Part shown: positions 27,295 through 36,402 of the stretch, piece by piece
Numbering within the stretch: the first letter of the stretch is position 1
How the letters are laid out: every line of letters starts with the position of its first letter
Assembly: GCA_017051695.1 (NCBI GenBank)
Contig: JAFIDK010000005.1
Span: 186,001 to 250,000 of the forward strand
Direction: 5' to 3'
Source: Algoriphagus aestuarii
GTDB taxonomy: Bacteria; Bacteroidota; Bacteroidia; Cytophagales; Cyclobacteriaceae
Length of the DNA: 64,000 nucleotides
Notes under the pieces: model-generated
Told to the model about the DNA's origin: nothing
The model's database searches: none
What the model saw: only the letters and a program-made list of their open reading frames with translations
Position numbers and translations under genes: made by a program

Positions 27295-27714
27295 ATGAGA
27301 AGTTTAGGAATAGTAGTTATTATCCTGTGGATGTCCCTTTCGTCATTTTCGATTAATGATGATTCAAGGACTTTTATGGTGATTTTCAAGCAAAAAGAAT
27401 TAAAATCACACGATACCAATATTAAAAATATTGAAAACCAATTCTCTTCAGCCTTTAAAACTAAATCTTATACTGGGAATTCTGACCTCACTTTGGTGAT
27501 AGAAGTTCCCGCCCAAAATATTGACGAATGTATTCTAGGGGATTTTTTAGTGAAAGTTGGAAACGATAAAGAAATAAAACTTCAGGAAATTGCCTTTCGG
27601 GTTTTTGACCTGACAGAAGGTAAAGAAGAACTAAAAAGCTTCATATCCGAGTACGAAGAATTACAGCAGCAAAAGAAAAACAACAAAACTGCTAAACTGA
27701 ACCCAACTCCTTGA
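27295..27714 (+). CDS. Small exported or membrane-anchored hypothetical protein
   Basis: 139 residues from ATG 27295 (MRSLGIVVIILWMSLSSFS); the frame is open further upstream but runs through the terminator at 27207-27244, so that start is unlikely. One hydrophobic N-terminal segment (about 4-20) suggests a signal peptide or anchor. The rest is a mixed, lysine-rich domain ending in a short Q/K-rich coil. I do not recognise a family. Its last 23 bases overlap the end of the convergent histidine phosphatase gene. Confidence 0.65.
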   Translation: MRSLGIVVIILWMSLSSFSINDDSRTFMVIFKQKELKSHDTNIKNIENQFSSAFKTKSYTGNSDLTLVIEVPAQNIDECILGDFLVKVGNDKEIKLQEIAFRVFDLTEGKEELKSFISEYEELQQQKKNNKTAKLNPTP

Positions 27715-28321
27715 GGTGACTTACATCATTGCCCCTTAAAAGATCAAATCCACCTTCGTCATTGCTTTCCAATAAATAAAGGCAAAGATTCTGATGCTCA
27801 AAATCATCCATATTTTTCAAATCTTTCTTTAAAATCAAACTCAGGAAGATTCTCATTGCACGTCCGTGCATGCAAACCAAAACATTCTCTCCTGGATCAG
27901 AAATAATTCTCTCTATCCCTTTTATCATTCGTGCTGCCACGATGTTTGGGCTTTCGCCTCCCGCAATCGCATAATCCAGGTTTCCTATTTTCCATTGATT
28001 CAGCATGTGATGGTAATATTGACTTTCGTCAGGAGTCATCGGAGTCCCTTCATAATCTCCCCACGAGATCTCATTGAGTTCTGGAAGAGTAGTAACTGGA
28101 ATACCTAAATCCAAAAACCCCTGAATGGATTGCTTGGTTCTTATCAAGGCAGTATGATACAAATGGTCAAAAGGAACATTTCTATATGCTTTGTAAAACA
28201 GCTCCCCTTGTTTTCTTCCGGTTTCATTAATATCGGCATTGATCCCACTCCCCTGCACTACTCCTTTTAGGTTAAAATCAGTCTGCCCGTGTCTTACTAA
28301 GTAAATTTTTTTTCGATTCAA
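27692..28321 (-). CDS. Histidine phosphatase family protein (phosphoglycerate-mutase-like)
   Basis: 209 residues. The catalytic RHG motif is at 10-12 (IYLVRHGQTDFN), and the second histidine is in VCMHGRAMR. LNEISWGDYEGTPM supplies the acid residue region. Members dephosphorylate sugars, nucleotides or cofactors, and the substrate here cannot be told. It is transcribed away from the menI-F-D operon, with 52 bases between start codons. A link to alpha-ribazole phosphatase (CobC) is possible but unsupported, as no cobalamin genes are nearby. Confidence 0.88.
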   Translation of the reverse strand: MNRKKIYLVRHGQTDFNLKGVVQGSGINADINETGRKQGELFYKAYRNVPFDHLYHTALIRTKQSIQGFLDLGIPVTTLPELNEISWGDYEGTPMTPDESQYYHHMLNQWKIGNLDYAIAGGESPNIVAARMIKGIERIISDPGENVLVCMHGRAMRIFLSLILKKDLKNMDDFEHQNLCLYLLESNDEGGFDLLRGNDVSHLKELGSV

Positions 28322-28328
28322 GATTCTC

Positions 28329-28336
28329 TATTTTTG
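28329..28336 (+). promoter_or_regulatory. Candidate -7 box of the menIFD operon
   Basis: TATTTTTG matches TAnnTTTG exactly, 37 bases before the menI start. No TTG is found at the expected -33 distance. Confidence 0.4.
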
Positions 28337-28373
28337 TCCTCATCCCAAAGAAAACTCATTTACTTTAATTTTC

Positions 28374-28796
28374 ATGGTATTTAAGCGAAAGCCTTCTCTT
28401 GAGGAATTAAATAAGCAAAGTATAAACACCATGGTTGCCCATTTGGGAATACTTTTTACGGACATTTCAGATCAGTCTATTTCCGCTACCATGCCAGTCG
28501 ATGAGCGAACAAAACAACCTATGGGTTTGTTACACGGGGGAGCAAATGTAGTATTGGCAGAGACCTTGGGTAGTATTGCCAGCTCTCTTACCATTGATCT
28601 GGAAAATCAAGCCTGTGTTGGTTTAGAAATAAATGCCAATCACATCAAGGCAGTCCGATCAGGAAAAGTAACCGGTATCACCACTCCTATTCATTTAGGA
28701 AAAAAAACACAGATTTGGGAAATCAAAATCTTCAATGAAGAAGAGCAGCTTTCCTGCATCAGTAGAATTACAGTTGCGATTATAGATAAAAAGTAA
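28374..28796 (+). CDS. menI: Hotdog-fold thioesterase, probably DHNA-CoA thioesterase
   Basis: 140 residues. The sequence closely follows E. coli MenI/YdiI as I remember it: ATMPVDERTKQPMGLLHGG, VGLEINANH and GKKTQIWEIKIF. The hotdog motif HGGANVVLAE places H54, G55-G56 and the catalytic E63 at the E. coli position. MenI releases CoA from 1,4-dihydroxy-2-naphthoyl-CoA in menaquinone synthesis. Its position directly before menF and menD (stop codon adjoining the next ATG) strongly supports this role over a generic PaaI-type thioesterase. Confidence 0.88.
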   Translation: MVFKRKPSLEELNKQSINTMVAHLGILFTDISDQSISATMPVDERTKQPMGLLHGGANVVLAETLGSIASSLTIDLENQACVGLEINANHIKAVRSGKVTGITTPIHLGKKTQIWEIKIFNEEEQLSCISRITVAIIDKK

Positions 28797-30014
28797 ATGA
28801 ATACGGAAGTATCCACCAAATATACCCAGACGGAAGTCATCCACCATCTTCTACAATTAGGGCTCAGTTCGGGCGGTTCTTTTGCAATCTGGAGAAAGCC
28901 AAAATCCAATGTTTTGGAAATGGTTTTGGATAATAACAATATTCCCTCTAAAGTCCCTATCAACTTAGAAGAGCTGGAGCCAGGATTTATTGTACATCCC
29001 TTTGCCGATCAAGAAGACAAAAAAGCATTTTTCATCAAGGCGAACAACTACCTGAAACTTCAGCTGGACACGGAAATTGGATACGAGGATTTACCCGAAT
29101 GGGCAAAAATCCGGCTAGAGAATGAAAATCCGCTTTCACCCGAAAAATTGAAAACCCTATTTGCACCCGAAAGGAATGCAAATAATAAAAATTCAAATGA
29201 TGAAAGTGGCGAAAAGCTTCATTTCATGAATTTAGTGGAACTCGGAGTACAAGCCATATTAGAGGGGAAAATGGAGAAAGTAGTACCGGCAAGAACCAAA
29301 ACCATCCCTACCCCTGATAATTTTAATTTGAGTCGTACCCTGTTAAGTCTGATGAATTCGTATCCACTCGCTTTCATCAACTTCTTCCATATCCCAAAAA
29401 TCGGAACTTGGATTGGTGCTTCTCCTGAAATTTTAATTGAGACCAAAGGCGACATTTTCTATACCATGTCTTTGGCTGGCACACAGGCTGCTACAGGTGA
29501 TAATCCATTGAAAACGGTGGCTTGGACTCAAAAGGAAATTGAAGAACAGGCGCTCGTCAGCAGATATATTGTCTCTTGCTTTAAAAAAATCAGACTTCGC
29601 GAATACGAAGAGCATGGCCCAAAAACAGCTGTTGCCGGCAATCTTCTTCATCTTCGCTCAGATTTCAAAATCAATATGCAGGAGACTGGTTTTCCACAAT
29701 TAGGCTCTATCATGCTGGATCTGCTCCACCCTACTTCAGCTGTATGTGGAATGCCCAGAAAGGAATCCCATGATTTCCTTCAGGCCTACGAAGGCTTTGA
29801 CAGGTCCTTTTATGCAGGGTTTATTGGCCCAGTTAATATTCAGGAGGAGACTTCTATTTATGTGAATTTGAGAACCGCATCCCTTTCCAAAAAGCAGGTG
29901 ATTTTATACGCAGGTGCAGGCGTTACCGAAGATTCTGATCCTGAAAAAGAGTGGGAAGAAACGGAACTTAAGTGTGAGATCATCGGTAAATTCATTCAAA
30001 ATCCAAGCGCTTGA
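28797..30014 (+). CDS. menF: Isochorismate synthase
   Basis: 405 residues. Chorismate-binding fold; it converts chorismate to isochorismate, the first step of menaquinone synthesis. Motifs visible are KVVPART, IGASPEILIE, SLAGTQAA, HPTSAVCGMPR, FYAGFIGPV and the final ETELKCEIIGKF. The start abuts the menI stop, and the end overlaps the menD start by four bases. An entC-type siderophore role is less likely because menD follows. Confidence 0.94.
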   Translation: MNTEVSTKYTQTEVIHHLLQLGLSSGGSFAIWRKPKSNVLEMVLDNNNIPSKVPINLEELEPGFIVHPFADQEDKKAFFIKANNYLKLQLDTEIGYEDLPEWAKIRLENENPLSPEKLKTLFAPERNANNKNSNDESGEKLHFMNLVELGVQAILEGKMEKVVPARTKTIPTPDNFNLSRTLLSLMNSYPLAFINFFHIPKIGTWIGASPEILIETKGDIFYTMSLAGTQAATGDNPLKTVAWTQKEIEEQALVSRYIVSCFKKIRLREYEEHGPKTAVAGNLLHLRSDFKINMQETGFPQLGSIMLDLLHPTSAVCGMPRKESHDFLQAYEGFDRSFYAGFIGPVNIQEETSIYVNLRTASLSKKQVILYAGAGVTEDSDPEKEWEETELKCEIIGKFIQNPSA

Positions 30015-31696
30015 TTCTCACCCAAATCACCGAATTAGTTGCCATCTGCGCAAAAAAAGGCATAGAACATGTGATTTTATCACCAGGTTCTAGGTGTGCC
30101 CCGCTCACTTTGGCATTTGCACGTCATCCTGAAATACATACCAGGACTATCTCTGATGAGCGATCTGCGGCATTTATAGCGTTGGGTATGGCTCAGCAAT
30201 TGGAAAAACCTGTGGCCTTGGTTTGTACCAGTGGATCTGCTGCTTTGAACTATTATCCAGCAGTAGCTGAGGCTTTTTTCCAGCAAATCCCTTTACTGAT
30301 TTTAACAGCCGATCGTCCAGCCGAATGGATTGACCAGTATGATGGACAGACGATTTTTCAGCAAGAAGTTTTTGGGAAACATGTAAAGGGGAGCTACCAA
30401 TTCCCCAACCATATCCAAGGAGAAGAAGATCTTTGGTATGCCGCACGAATCAGCAATGAAGCAATCAATTTGACTAAAAAATTTCCTTCAGGTCCCGTTC
30501 ATATCAACATTCCTCTCAAGGAACCTTTTTATCCCCAACAAGGGGAGGAAATTATTTTTCCTAAAAACCCAAGGGTTATTAAACTTCCGAAAAGTTCTAT
30601 ACAATTGAGTGAGGATACTTTTTCAAATTTGAAAAACATTCTCTCATCAGTTCAAAACTTACTGATTGTTCCAGGTCAGCAAGCTGCTGAGGCCGGAATT
30701 CAGAGCCTTTTGGATCAATTGTCTGTCAATCAAAACGTAGTAATTGTTTCAGATTCCATTTCAAATTTGCAATCTGATCAAACCATCACATTTCATGACC
30801 ATTGGCTAGGTTACGAAATGCTATCAGGAAAGCTTAAACCCGATTTAATTATCAGCTTTGGAAAGTCTATCATTTCTAAATCGCTGAAGCTTTTCCTAAG
30901 AAAATCCGCTGCCATGCATTGGCATGTTCAGGAAAACGGGGAAGCAAAAGATACGTACCAGCAATTGACTCAGATATTACCCATTTCTCCAAAAAATTTC
31001 CTGAATTGGCTGGGGCAAAATCTAAGACCACAAAACCCAGAATACCATCATTCCTGGCATTCTTTGGAAAAGTCTGTAGGGGTAACCTTACCAGCAATAT
31101 TAAATGAAGCTGAATTTGGGGAATATGGAGCACTGAATTCTGTCCTACAAAAGATCCCGTCATTTTCTAAAATCCACGTCGCCAATAGCATGGCAGTCCG
31201 CTATGTTAATTTCTTAGGAAGGAGGAATCCCGAAGTTCGTTGCAACAGAGGGACTAGTGGCATCGATGGTTCCAATTCTACTGCTGTAGGATGTACATTT
31301 ACTACGAAAGATCTGGTCACTTTGATCACTGGCGATCTGGCATTTTTCTACGATAGAAATGCGTTTTGGCATAATTACGCCATGCCGAACTTAAGGGTTG
31401 TATTGCTAAACAACCATGCAGGAGGGATTTTCAGATTGATTGATGGTCCTAAAAACCAACCTGAATTAGAAGAATATTTTGAGACCAGACAGAAATTGAC
31501 CGCCCAAAATCTCGCTACGGAATTTGGTTTTTTCTATGTGAGAGTGGCAACTAAAGAGGAACTGGAAGCTGCATTGACTGATTTTTTCGCTCCGGGAATC
31601 CATCCTAAAATTCTAGAAATCGAAACCGAGAGTCCGAAAAATGCTGAGATTTTGAAGTCAGTAAAAGAAAAAATCAAGTGGTCACTTGAGAACTGA
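30011..31696 (+). CDS. menD: SEPHCHC synthase MenD
   Basis: 561 residues. A ThDP-dependent enzyme joining 2-oxoglutarate to isochorismate. The N-terminal pyrimidine-binding domain has LSPGSRCAPLTLA and ISDERSAAFIALGMAQ; the C-terminal PP domain has GNRGTSGIDG-like CNRGTSGIDGSNSTAVG and ITGDLAFFYDRNA. The start is TTG, overlapping the menF stop by four bases, which implies translational coupling. No menB, menC or menE follows here. The pathway therefore continues elsewhere in the genome. Confidence 0.95.
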   Translation: MILTQITELVAICAKKGIEHVILSPGSRCAPLTLAFARHPEIHTRTISDERSAAFIALGMAQQLEKPVALVCTSGSAALNYYPAVAEAFFQQIPLLILTADRPAEWIDQYDGQTIFQQEVFGKHVKGSYQFPNHIQGEEDLWYAARISNEAINLTKKFPSGPVHINIPLKEPFYPQQGEEIIFPKNPRVIKLPKSSIQLSEDTFSNLKNILSSVQNLLIVPGQQAAEAGIQSLLDQLSVNQNVVIVSDSISNLQSDQTITFHDHWLGYEMLSGKLKPDLIISFGKSIISKSLKLFLRKSAAMHWHVQENGEAKDTYQQLTQILPISPKNFLNWLGQNLRPQNPEYHHSWHSLEKSVGVTLPAILNEAEFGEYGALNSVLQKIPSFSKIHVANSMAVRYVNFLGRRNPEVRCNRGTSGIDGSNSTAVGCTFTTKDLVTLITGDLAFFYDRNAFWHNYAMPNLRVVLLNNHAGGIFRLIDGPKNQPELEEYFETRQKLTAQNLATEFGFFYVRVATKEELEAALTDFFAPGIHPKILEIETESPKNAEILKSVKEKIKWSLEN

Positions 31697-32480
31697 AAGT
31701 AGAATCGGGAGAATTTCTTCTCCCGATTTTGTTTATTCCCCAGATCAAAAATGCCAGCTCTCCAATCTCGAACATGGTCAAGGGTATTAGCCCAAAAAGA
31801 GCTCCAACCACAGAAAAAATCAATATTCCCGAAGCAATTCCTAAGGCTCCAATGATCTGGGGAATATTGGACCAAAGCTTCCTATAGCCAAGATAACCAG
31901 CTCCCATAAACCCATAAGCCATTCCAAATGTCCCCAGTTTTACTACATAATAATCTTCAATACTGAATAGGGTCGAATAAACTGAAACTAAATCCATCGA
32001 TATCCAAAATATATTGGAGATTAGCATTACCCAAAGTGAGATCTTTAAAACATTATTCTGAAAAAAAGAAGTCATTTTGATCAAGCCAAATAGAAAAAGA
32101 GAAAATGTGATCAGTACACCGGATTTTACCAACACAAAGCTTGTCGGATTGAAAATTGAACCTTCCATCCATTCTATTTCCATTGTGATTTCAAAATAGG
32201 ATAGAAAAAAGTAGATCAAACCTCCTCCTAATCCAGCATATAACCAGTTTACATTTTCGGTGCTCTCTTTATCTTGACGTGGTAATTCCGGCTCTTTCCA
32301 ATCAGCACCAAGTGCCTCAAAAAGTGCTTTCACAGTATAACTCCTCGGAGTCACTTCTCCTGCTTCAATACGCTGGGTGGTCCGCACGTTCAGGTTACAT
32401 AAATCGACCAACTCCTCCTGAGTCAATCCTTTTGCTTTTCTCATTTCTGAGATTTTCTTGCCAAGTTCTGGTTGTTTCAT
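31674..32480 (-). CDS. XRE-type HTH regulator with C-terminal membrane domain
   Basis: 268 residues from ATG 32480 (MKQPELGKKISEMRK); upstream ATGs at 32504 and 32564 are alternatives. A helix-turn-helix (about 5-58, KGLTQEELVDLCNLNVRTTQRIEAG) is followed by about seven hydrophobic segments (from about 80 to 260). The layout is that of Bacteroidota HTH proteins fused to an uncharacterised multi-helix membrane domain. It may respond to a membrane signal, and targets are unknown. Its last codons overlap the convergent menD by 23 bases and contain the menD terminator. Confidence 0.82.
   Translation of the reverse strand: MKQPELGKKISEMRKAKGLTQEELVDLCNLNVRTTQRIEAGEVTPRSYTVKALFEALGADWKEPELPRQDKESTENVNWLYAGLGGGLIYFFLSYFEITMEIEWMEGSIFNPTSFVLVKSGVLITFSLFLFGLIKMTSFFQNNVLKISLWVMLISNIFWISMDLVSVYSTLFSIEDYYVVKLGTFGMAYGFMGAGYLGYRKLWSNIPQIIGALGIASGILIFSVVGALFGLIPLTMFEIGELAFLIWGINKIGRRNSPDSTFSSQVTT
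31703..31732 (+). terminator. menD terminator embedded in the convergent HTH gene
   Basis: An 11-bp perfect stem (AATCGGGAGAA / TTCTCCCGATT) with a 4-base loop followed by TTGTTTATT on the plus strand, 7 bases past the menD stop. It lies inside the last 20 codons of the HTH gene on the other strand. Confidence 0.8.
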
Positions 32481-32594
32481 TTTGTGTATATTTTGATTAA
32501 CCATGGCAATTTCTTGGATTGGATTTTGATTAAGGACGAAATAAACTCGGTTTTGACCCGACATTCACCCGACATTTGGCTTTATGGGCTCAAT

Positions 32595-33473
32595 TTAAGG
32601 ATTTCCTTCTATCAGAGGCAATACTTGCTTCAAAGCAGGATTTCGGTTTTCAGCCTTCCAGATTGCTGAAAGTTCCGTGTATTGCGGAATATTCGGAATC
32701 TGCATAAATCGGACATTTAGCTCATATCCTTCTTTCAATGAAGTCGGAACTATCGCCACTCCCATTCCATTTTCCACCAATTTAAAAATCGTCAATGCAT
32801 GGACGGACTTATGTTTGATCTTTGGAGAAAAGCCTGCATCCTTGCAAATCCCGATAATTTGCTCGTAATAAAGGTTACTGTAATCCGAGGAGAAAAGGAC
32901 AAATGACTCCTCCTTAAACTGGTTCACTGAGGCGAAATCCTTTGCTTGAAGTGGATGTTCTTTGGGAACTACCAGTGAAAAACTATCCCGCAATACCACT
33001 TTCATTTCAAGTTGATTTGGCACAGATGCAAGTCTGACAAATCCCAAATCCAACTTGTCTTTTTCGATCATTTCTACCTGCATGGCATTGCTCAACTCCT
33101 CCAGGCTCGTACTGATCAATGGCTGCTGAGAATTCAACTTGGAGAGCAAACTGGGCAAAACCTGATTGGATGCAGATCCCAAAAATCCGATTCTCAACTC
33201 ACCGATTTTACCAGCAGAGATTAATTTCAACTGGTTTCTTGTCATCTCAAGATGATTCAGCACAAAATCCACCTCTCCTTTTAGATAAATTCCAGCTGCT
33301 GTCAATTCCACATGTTTTTGATCCCGCTCAAACAATTGTACTTCAAAAATCTCCTCTAATTGTTTGATCTGTCTACTCAATCCGGGTTGGGAAATAAACA
33401 GATGCTCAGCTGCTTTACGAAAATTCAACTCCTCTGCAACAGCTTTGAAATAATTCAGATGTCTTAATTCCAT
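32595..33473 (-). CDS. LysR-family transcriptional regulator, probable hut regulator
   Basis: 292 residues. N-terminal winged HTH (1-60, LNFRKAAEHLFISQPGLSRQIKQLEE) and a periplasmic-binding-like effector domain (about 90-290, IGELRIGFLGSASN...). It is divergent from hutH with 100 bases between start codons. LysR regulators normally act on the divergent gene, so control of histidine use is a fair inference; urocanate or histidine would be the likely effector. The intergenic region holds several TTGATA/TATCAA half-sites and matched -7 boxes on both strands. Confidence 0.92.
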   Translation of the reverse strand: MELRHLNYFKAVAEELNFRKAAEHLFISQPGLSRQIKQLEEIFEVQLFERDQKHVELTAAGIYLKGEVDFVLNHLEMTRNQLKLISAGKIGELRIGFLGSASNQVLPSLLSKLNSQQPLISTSLEELSNAMQVEMIEKDKLDLGFVRLASVPNQLEMKVVLRDSFSLVVPKEHPLQAKDFASVNQFKEESFVLFSSDYSNLYYEQIIGICKDAGFSPKIKHKSVHALTIFKLVENGMGVAIVPTSLKEGYELNVRFMQIPNIPQYTELSAIWKAENRNPALKQVLPLIEGNP

Positions 33474-33480
33474 GATAACT

Positions 33481-33488
33481 CAAAGGTA
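33481..33488 (-). promoter_or_regulatory. Candidate -7 box of the lysR gene
   Basis: On the minus strand, TACCTTTG is an exact TAnnTTTG match, ending 7 bases before the start codon. A TTTTG lies 23 bases upstream. The leader would be very short. Confidence 0.45.
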
Positions 33489-33530
33489 TCATATATTGAT
33501 ATAATTGATATCAAAAATTATCAATATCGA
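33489..33530. promoter_or_regulatory. Probable LysR operator region between lysR and hutH
   Basis: This 42-base AT-rich stretch holds several overlapping dyads: ATATTGAT ... ATCAATAT (outer), the palindrome TTGATATCAA, and ATTGATA-N8-TATCAAT. LysR proteins usually bind T-N11-A dyads between divergent promoters. The exact site cannot be chosen by eye. Confidence 0.5.
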
Positions 33531-33534
33531 TTGG

Positions 33535-33542
33535 TATCTTTG
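33535..33542 (+). promoter_or_regulatory. Candidate -7 box of the hut operon
   Basis: TATCTTTG matches TAnnTTTG exactly, 31 bases before hutH. No TTG lies at the right -33 distance, which fits a promoter that needs an activator such as the divergent LysR protein. Confidence 0.5.
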
Positions 33543-33573
33543 TTGAGACCCTAGAATATATACCCAACAAGAA

Positions 33574-35139
33574 ATGGAAACTTTCAACTACGGAATAGAC
33601 AGACTGACTGCAGGATTAGCTTTAAAGTTGGCAAGGAAAGAACTAAAAGGAATCCTGAGTGCTGAAACCCGTGACAAGGTACAGGCTTCATCTCAGGCAG
33701 TCGCCAATATCGCCAAAGGTGAAAAAGCAGTATATGGAATCAACACAGGGTTCGGCCCGCTCTGCACCAGCAAAATTTCCGCTGCTGATACCCAGACTTT
33801 GCAGGAAAACCTACTCAAAAGCCATGCTGTTGGCCTCGGGGAACCGGTACCTCTCGAAATCTCCAAATTAATGTTAGTCCTAAAACTTCAGGCACTGGCG
33901 CAGGGATTTTCGGGTATCCGTTTAGAGACATTGGAAAGAATGATCTGGATGCTGGAAAATGAAGTCATTCCTGTCGTACCGATCCAAGGATCTGTAGGGG
34001 CATCCGGTGATCTGGCGCCACTTTCCCACTTGTTTTTGCCATTACTTGGGCTAGGAAAAGTTCATTACCAAGGTGAAATCCAGTCAACCAGTTCTGTTTT
34101 TGAAAAACTAAAGATCAGCCCTATTTCATTGGGGCCAAAAGAAGGCCTGGCACTTATTAACGGAACTCAATTCATGGCCGCTTACGGAGTCAAAATCGTG
34201 GATCGATTGCATAATCTTTTGGTACACGCAGATATTACCGGAGCCATGATGATCGAAGGCTTAATGGGTTCGATCAAGCCATTTTCATCAGAACTGCATC
34301 AGTTGAGGCCTTTCGCAGGCAATCAGCATGTAGCGCAAACAATTTTGAACCTGCTTCATGAGTCTGAAATCGTTAATTCACATCTAAACTGTGCAAGGGT
34401 GCAGGATCCTTATTCTTTACGATGCATGCCCCAAGTTCACGGTGCTTCTCGAAATGCATGGCTTCACCTGAAAGACAGCATCGAAACAGAGATTAATTCG
34501 GTCACAGACAATCCAGTGGTTTTTAGCGAGGACCACACCATTTCAGGAGGGAGTTTTCACGGCCAACCCATCGCTTTGCCTTTGGACTATGCCTGTCTTG
34601 CAGCCTCTGAATTAGGGAATATTTCAGATCGCAGGATTTACCTTTCCCTTGAGGGCGATACTCCCGGAGTACCCAAATTGCTTTTGAAAGAAACTGGTTT
34701 AAACTCTGGATTGATGATACCGCAGTACACCACAGCAGCTTTGGCATCAGAAAATAAAGGACTTTGCTTTCCAGCTTCTGCCGACAGCATCCCCACCTCC
34801 CTTGGCCAAGAAGATCATGTGAGTATGGGTTCGATTGGAGCCAGAAAGGCCCTTCGGGTAATAGAAAATGTAGAGAAAATCCTGGGAATTGAGTTATTCT
34901 ATGCAGCTCAGGCTATGGATTTCCATGCACCTTTGAAATCAGGGAAAGTTATGACAGCAATACACGAGCATGTGAGGACTAAAATCACTCCTGTGATCAA
35001 TGACCGCATCATGACTGAAGACATGGAAACTGCAATCGAAATGATCCAGAGCGGAGAGTTGATTGATATTGCCAATAAAACAGCTAAGATGGAAGGTTTA
35101 CCTTTTGAAACTCAATGGAGTGAAATGTTTAAATATTAA
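33574..35139 (+). CDS. hutH: Histidine ammonia-lyase
   Basis: 521 residues. It deaminates histidine to urocanate using the self-made MIO cofactor from A143-S144-G145, visible in GSVGASGDLAPLSH. Other signatures are YGINTGFGPLCTSKI, QDPYSLRCMPQVHGA and SLGQEDHVSMG. The length is normal. It is the first gene of hutH-I-U-G and follows a LysR-controlled promoter region. It could in principle be a tyrosine ammonia-lyase relative, but the hut context settles the assignment. Confidence 0.97.
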   Translation: METFNYGIDRLTAGLALKLARKELKGILSAETRDKVQASSQAVANIAKGEKAVYGINTGFGPLCTSKISAADTQTLQENLLKSHAVGLGEPVPLEISKLMLVLKLQALAQGFSGIRLETLERMIWMLENEVIPVVPIQGSVGASGDLAPLSHLFLPLLGLGKVHYQGEIQSTSSVFEKLKISPISLGPKEGLALINGTQFMAAYGVKIVDRLHNLLVHADITGAMMIEGLMGSIKPFSSELHQLRPFAGNQHVAQTILNLLHESEIVNSHLNCARVQDPYSLRCMPQVHGASRNAWLHLKDSIETEINSVTDNPVVFSEDHTISGGSFHGQPIALPLDYACLAASELGNISDRRIYLSLEGDTPGVPKLLLKETGLNSGLMIPQYTTAALASENKGLCFPASADSIPTSLGQEDHVSMGSIGARKALRVIENVEKILGIELFYAAQAMDFHAPLKSGKVMTAIHEHVRTKITPVINDRIMTEDMETAIEMIQSGELIDIANKTAKMEGLPFETQWSEMFKY

Positions 35140-35169
35140 ACAAATTACCTATTGAAAAACTGAAAAATC

Positions 35170-36402
35170 ATGAAAACACTTATCGGTCCAATCTCTCAAT
35201 TATTAACTCTTGATAAACTTCCTTTAAAAGGTGCGTTGAAAGATGAGCAATTGGAGGTAATTGAAAAAGCAGGGATTTTGATGGAGGACGAAAAGATATT
35301 GGAAACAGGTGTCTTTTCAGAATTATTAATCAAAGCAAATTCCCTGAATGCAAAGATTATCGAGCTGAAAAGTGATTTTGTAGCAATGCCAGGATGGATC
35401 GACTGCCATACGCATATTTGTTTTGGAGGTAGCAGGGCGAGGGATTTTTCCATGAGAAATGCAGGAAAGTCCTATTTGGAAATCGCCGAAGCTGGCGGAG
35501 GAATTTGGGATACAGTCACCCAGACTAGAAACTTATCACAATCGGAACTTGCCAAACGCACAGTATTAAATGCAAACAGGCATTTCAATGACGGTGTCAC
35601 TACTATCGAGGTGAAAAGCGGTTATGGGCTTACAGTGGACGAAGAGCTCAAAATGCTTCGTGGTATTAAAGAAGCGAGTTGTGAAACCAAGGCAGATGTA
35701 ATCCCCACCTGCCTTGCTGCTCATATGAAGCCTCGTGATTTTGAAGGGACAAATCAGGAATATCTTAAAATAATTGCTGAGGAGCTTTTCCCAATTCTCA
35801 TTTCCGAAAACCTTAGTAATCGCATCGATTCCTTTATCGAGAAAAGTGCTTTTTCCGCTGAGGAAATTAAAGAATACTACCTAAAAGCGAAAGATTGTGG
35901 CTTTGAACTGACTGTTCACGCAGACCAATTTACTCCCGGAGGATCTGAGGTCGCTGTAAATTTCAATGCTAAATCTGCAGATCATTTGGAAGCTTCATCT
36001 GACAAAGAAATAGAACTTTTGGCGAAGTCAAACACCGTGGCAGTTGCACTTCCTGGTGCTTCAATCGGTTTGGGATGCGCCTTTACTCCAGCTAGAAAAA
36101 TTCTAGACCAAGGTGGTTCATTGGCGATTGGAAGTGACTGGAATCCTGGATCAGCCCCGATGGGAGACTTAGTGGCTCAGGCTTCGATTTTGGCAACATT
36201 CGAAAAACTCAGTACCGCTGAGGTATTGGCTGCACTTACATTCCGTGCAGCAGCCGCTTTGGGATTAGAAGATCGCGGAAAATTGAAAAAAGGATTGTTG
36301 GCTGACTTCAATCTTTACTCAACGCATGATTATAGAGAAATCCTTTATCACCAAGGAAAAATGAAACCTGGACAGGTGTGGAAAAGAGGTTTGAAGATGT
36401 AA
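35170..36402 (+). CDS. hutI: Imidazolonepropionase
   Basis: 410 residues. An amidohydrolase-fold metal enzyme opening the imidazolone ring to formiminoglutamate. HTHICFGGSRARDF supplies the first two metal histidines, VHADQFTPGGSE the next, and GSDWNPGSAPMG the metal aspartate. TTIEVKSGYGLT is a family signature. It follows hutH by 30 bases. The order H-I-U-G puts the third enzyme of the pathway before the second. Confidence 0.96.
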   Translation: MKTLIGPISQLLTLDKLPLKGALKDEQLEVIEKAGILMEDEKILETGVFSELLIKANSLNAKIIELKSDFVAMPGWIDCHTHICFGGSRARDFSMRNAGKSYLEIAEAGGGIWDTVTQTRNLSQSELAKRTVLNANRHFNDGVTTIEVKSGYGLTVDEELKMLRGIKEASCETKADVIPTCLAAHMKPRDFEGTNQEYLKIIAEELFPILISENLSNRIDSFIEKSAFSAEEIKEYYLKAKDCGFELTVHADQFTPGGSEVAVNFNAKSADHLEASSDKEIELLAKSNTVAVALPGASIGLGCAFTPARKILDQGGSLAIGSDWNPGSAPMGDLVAQASILATFEKLSTAEVLAALTFRAAAALGLEDRGKLKKGLLADFNLYSTHDYREILYHQGKMKPGQVWKRGLKM

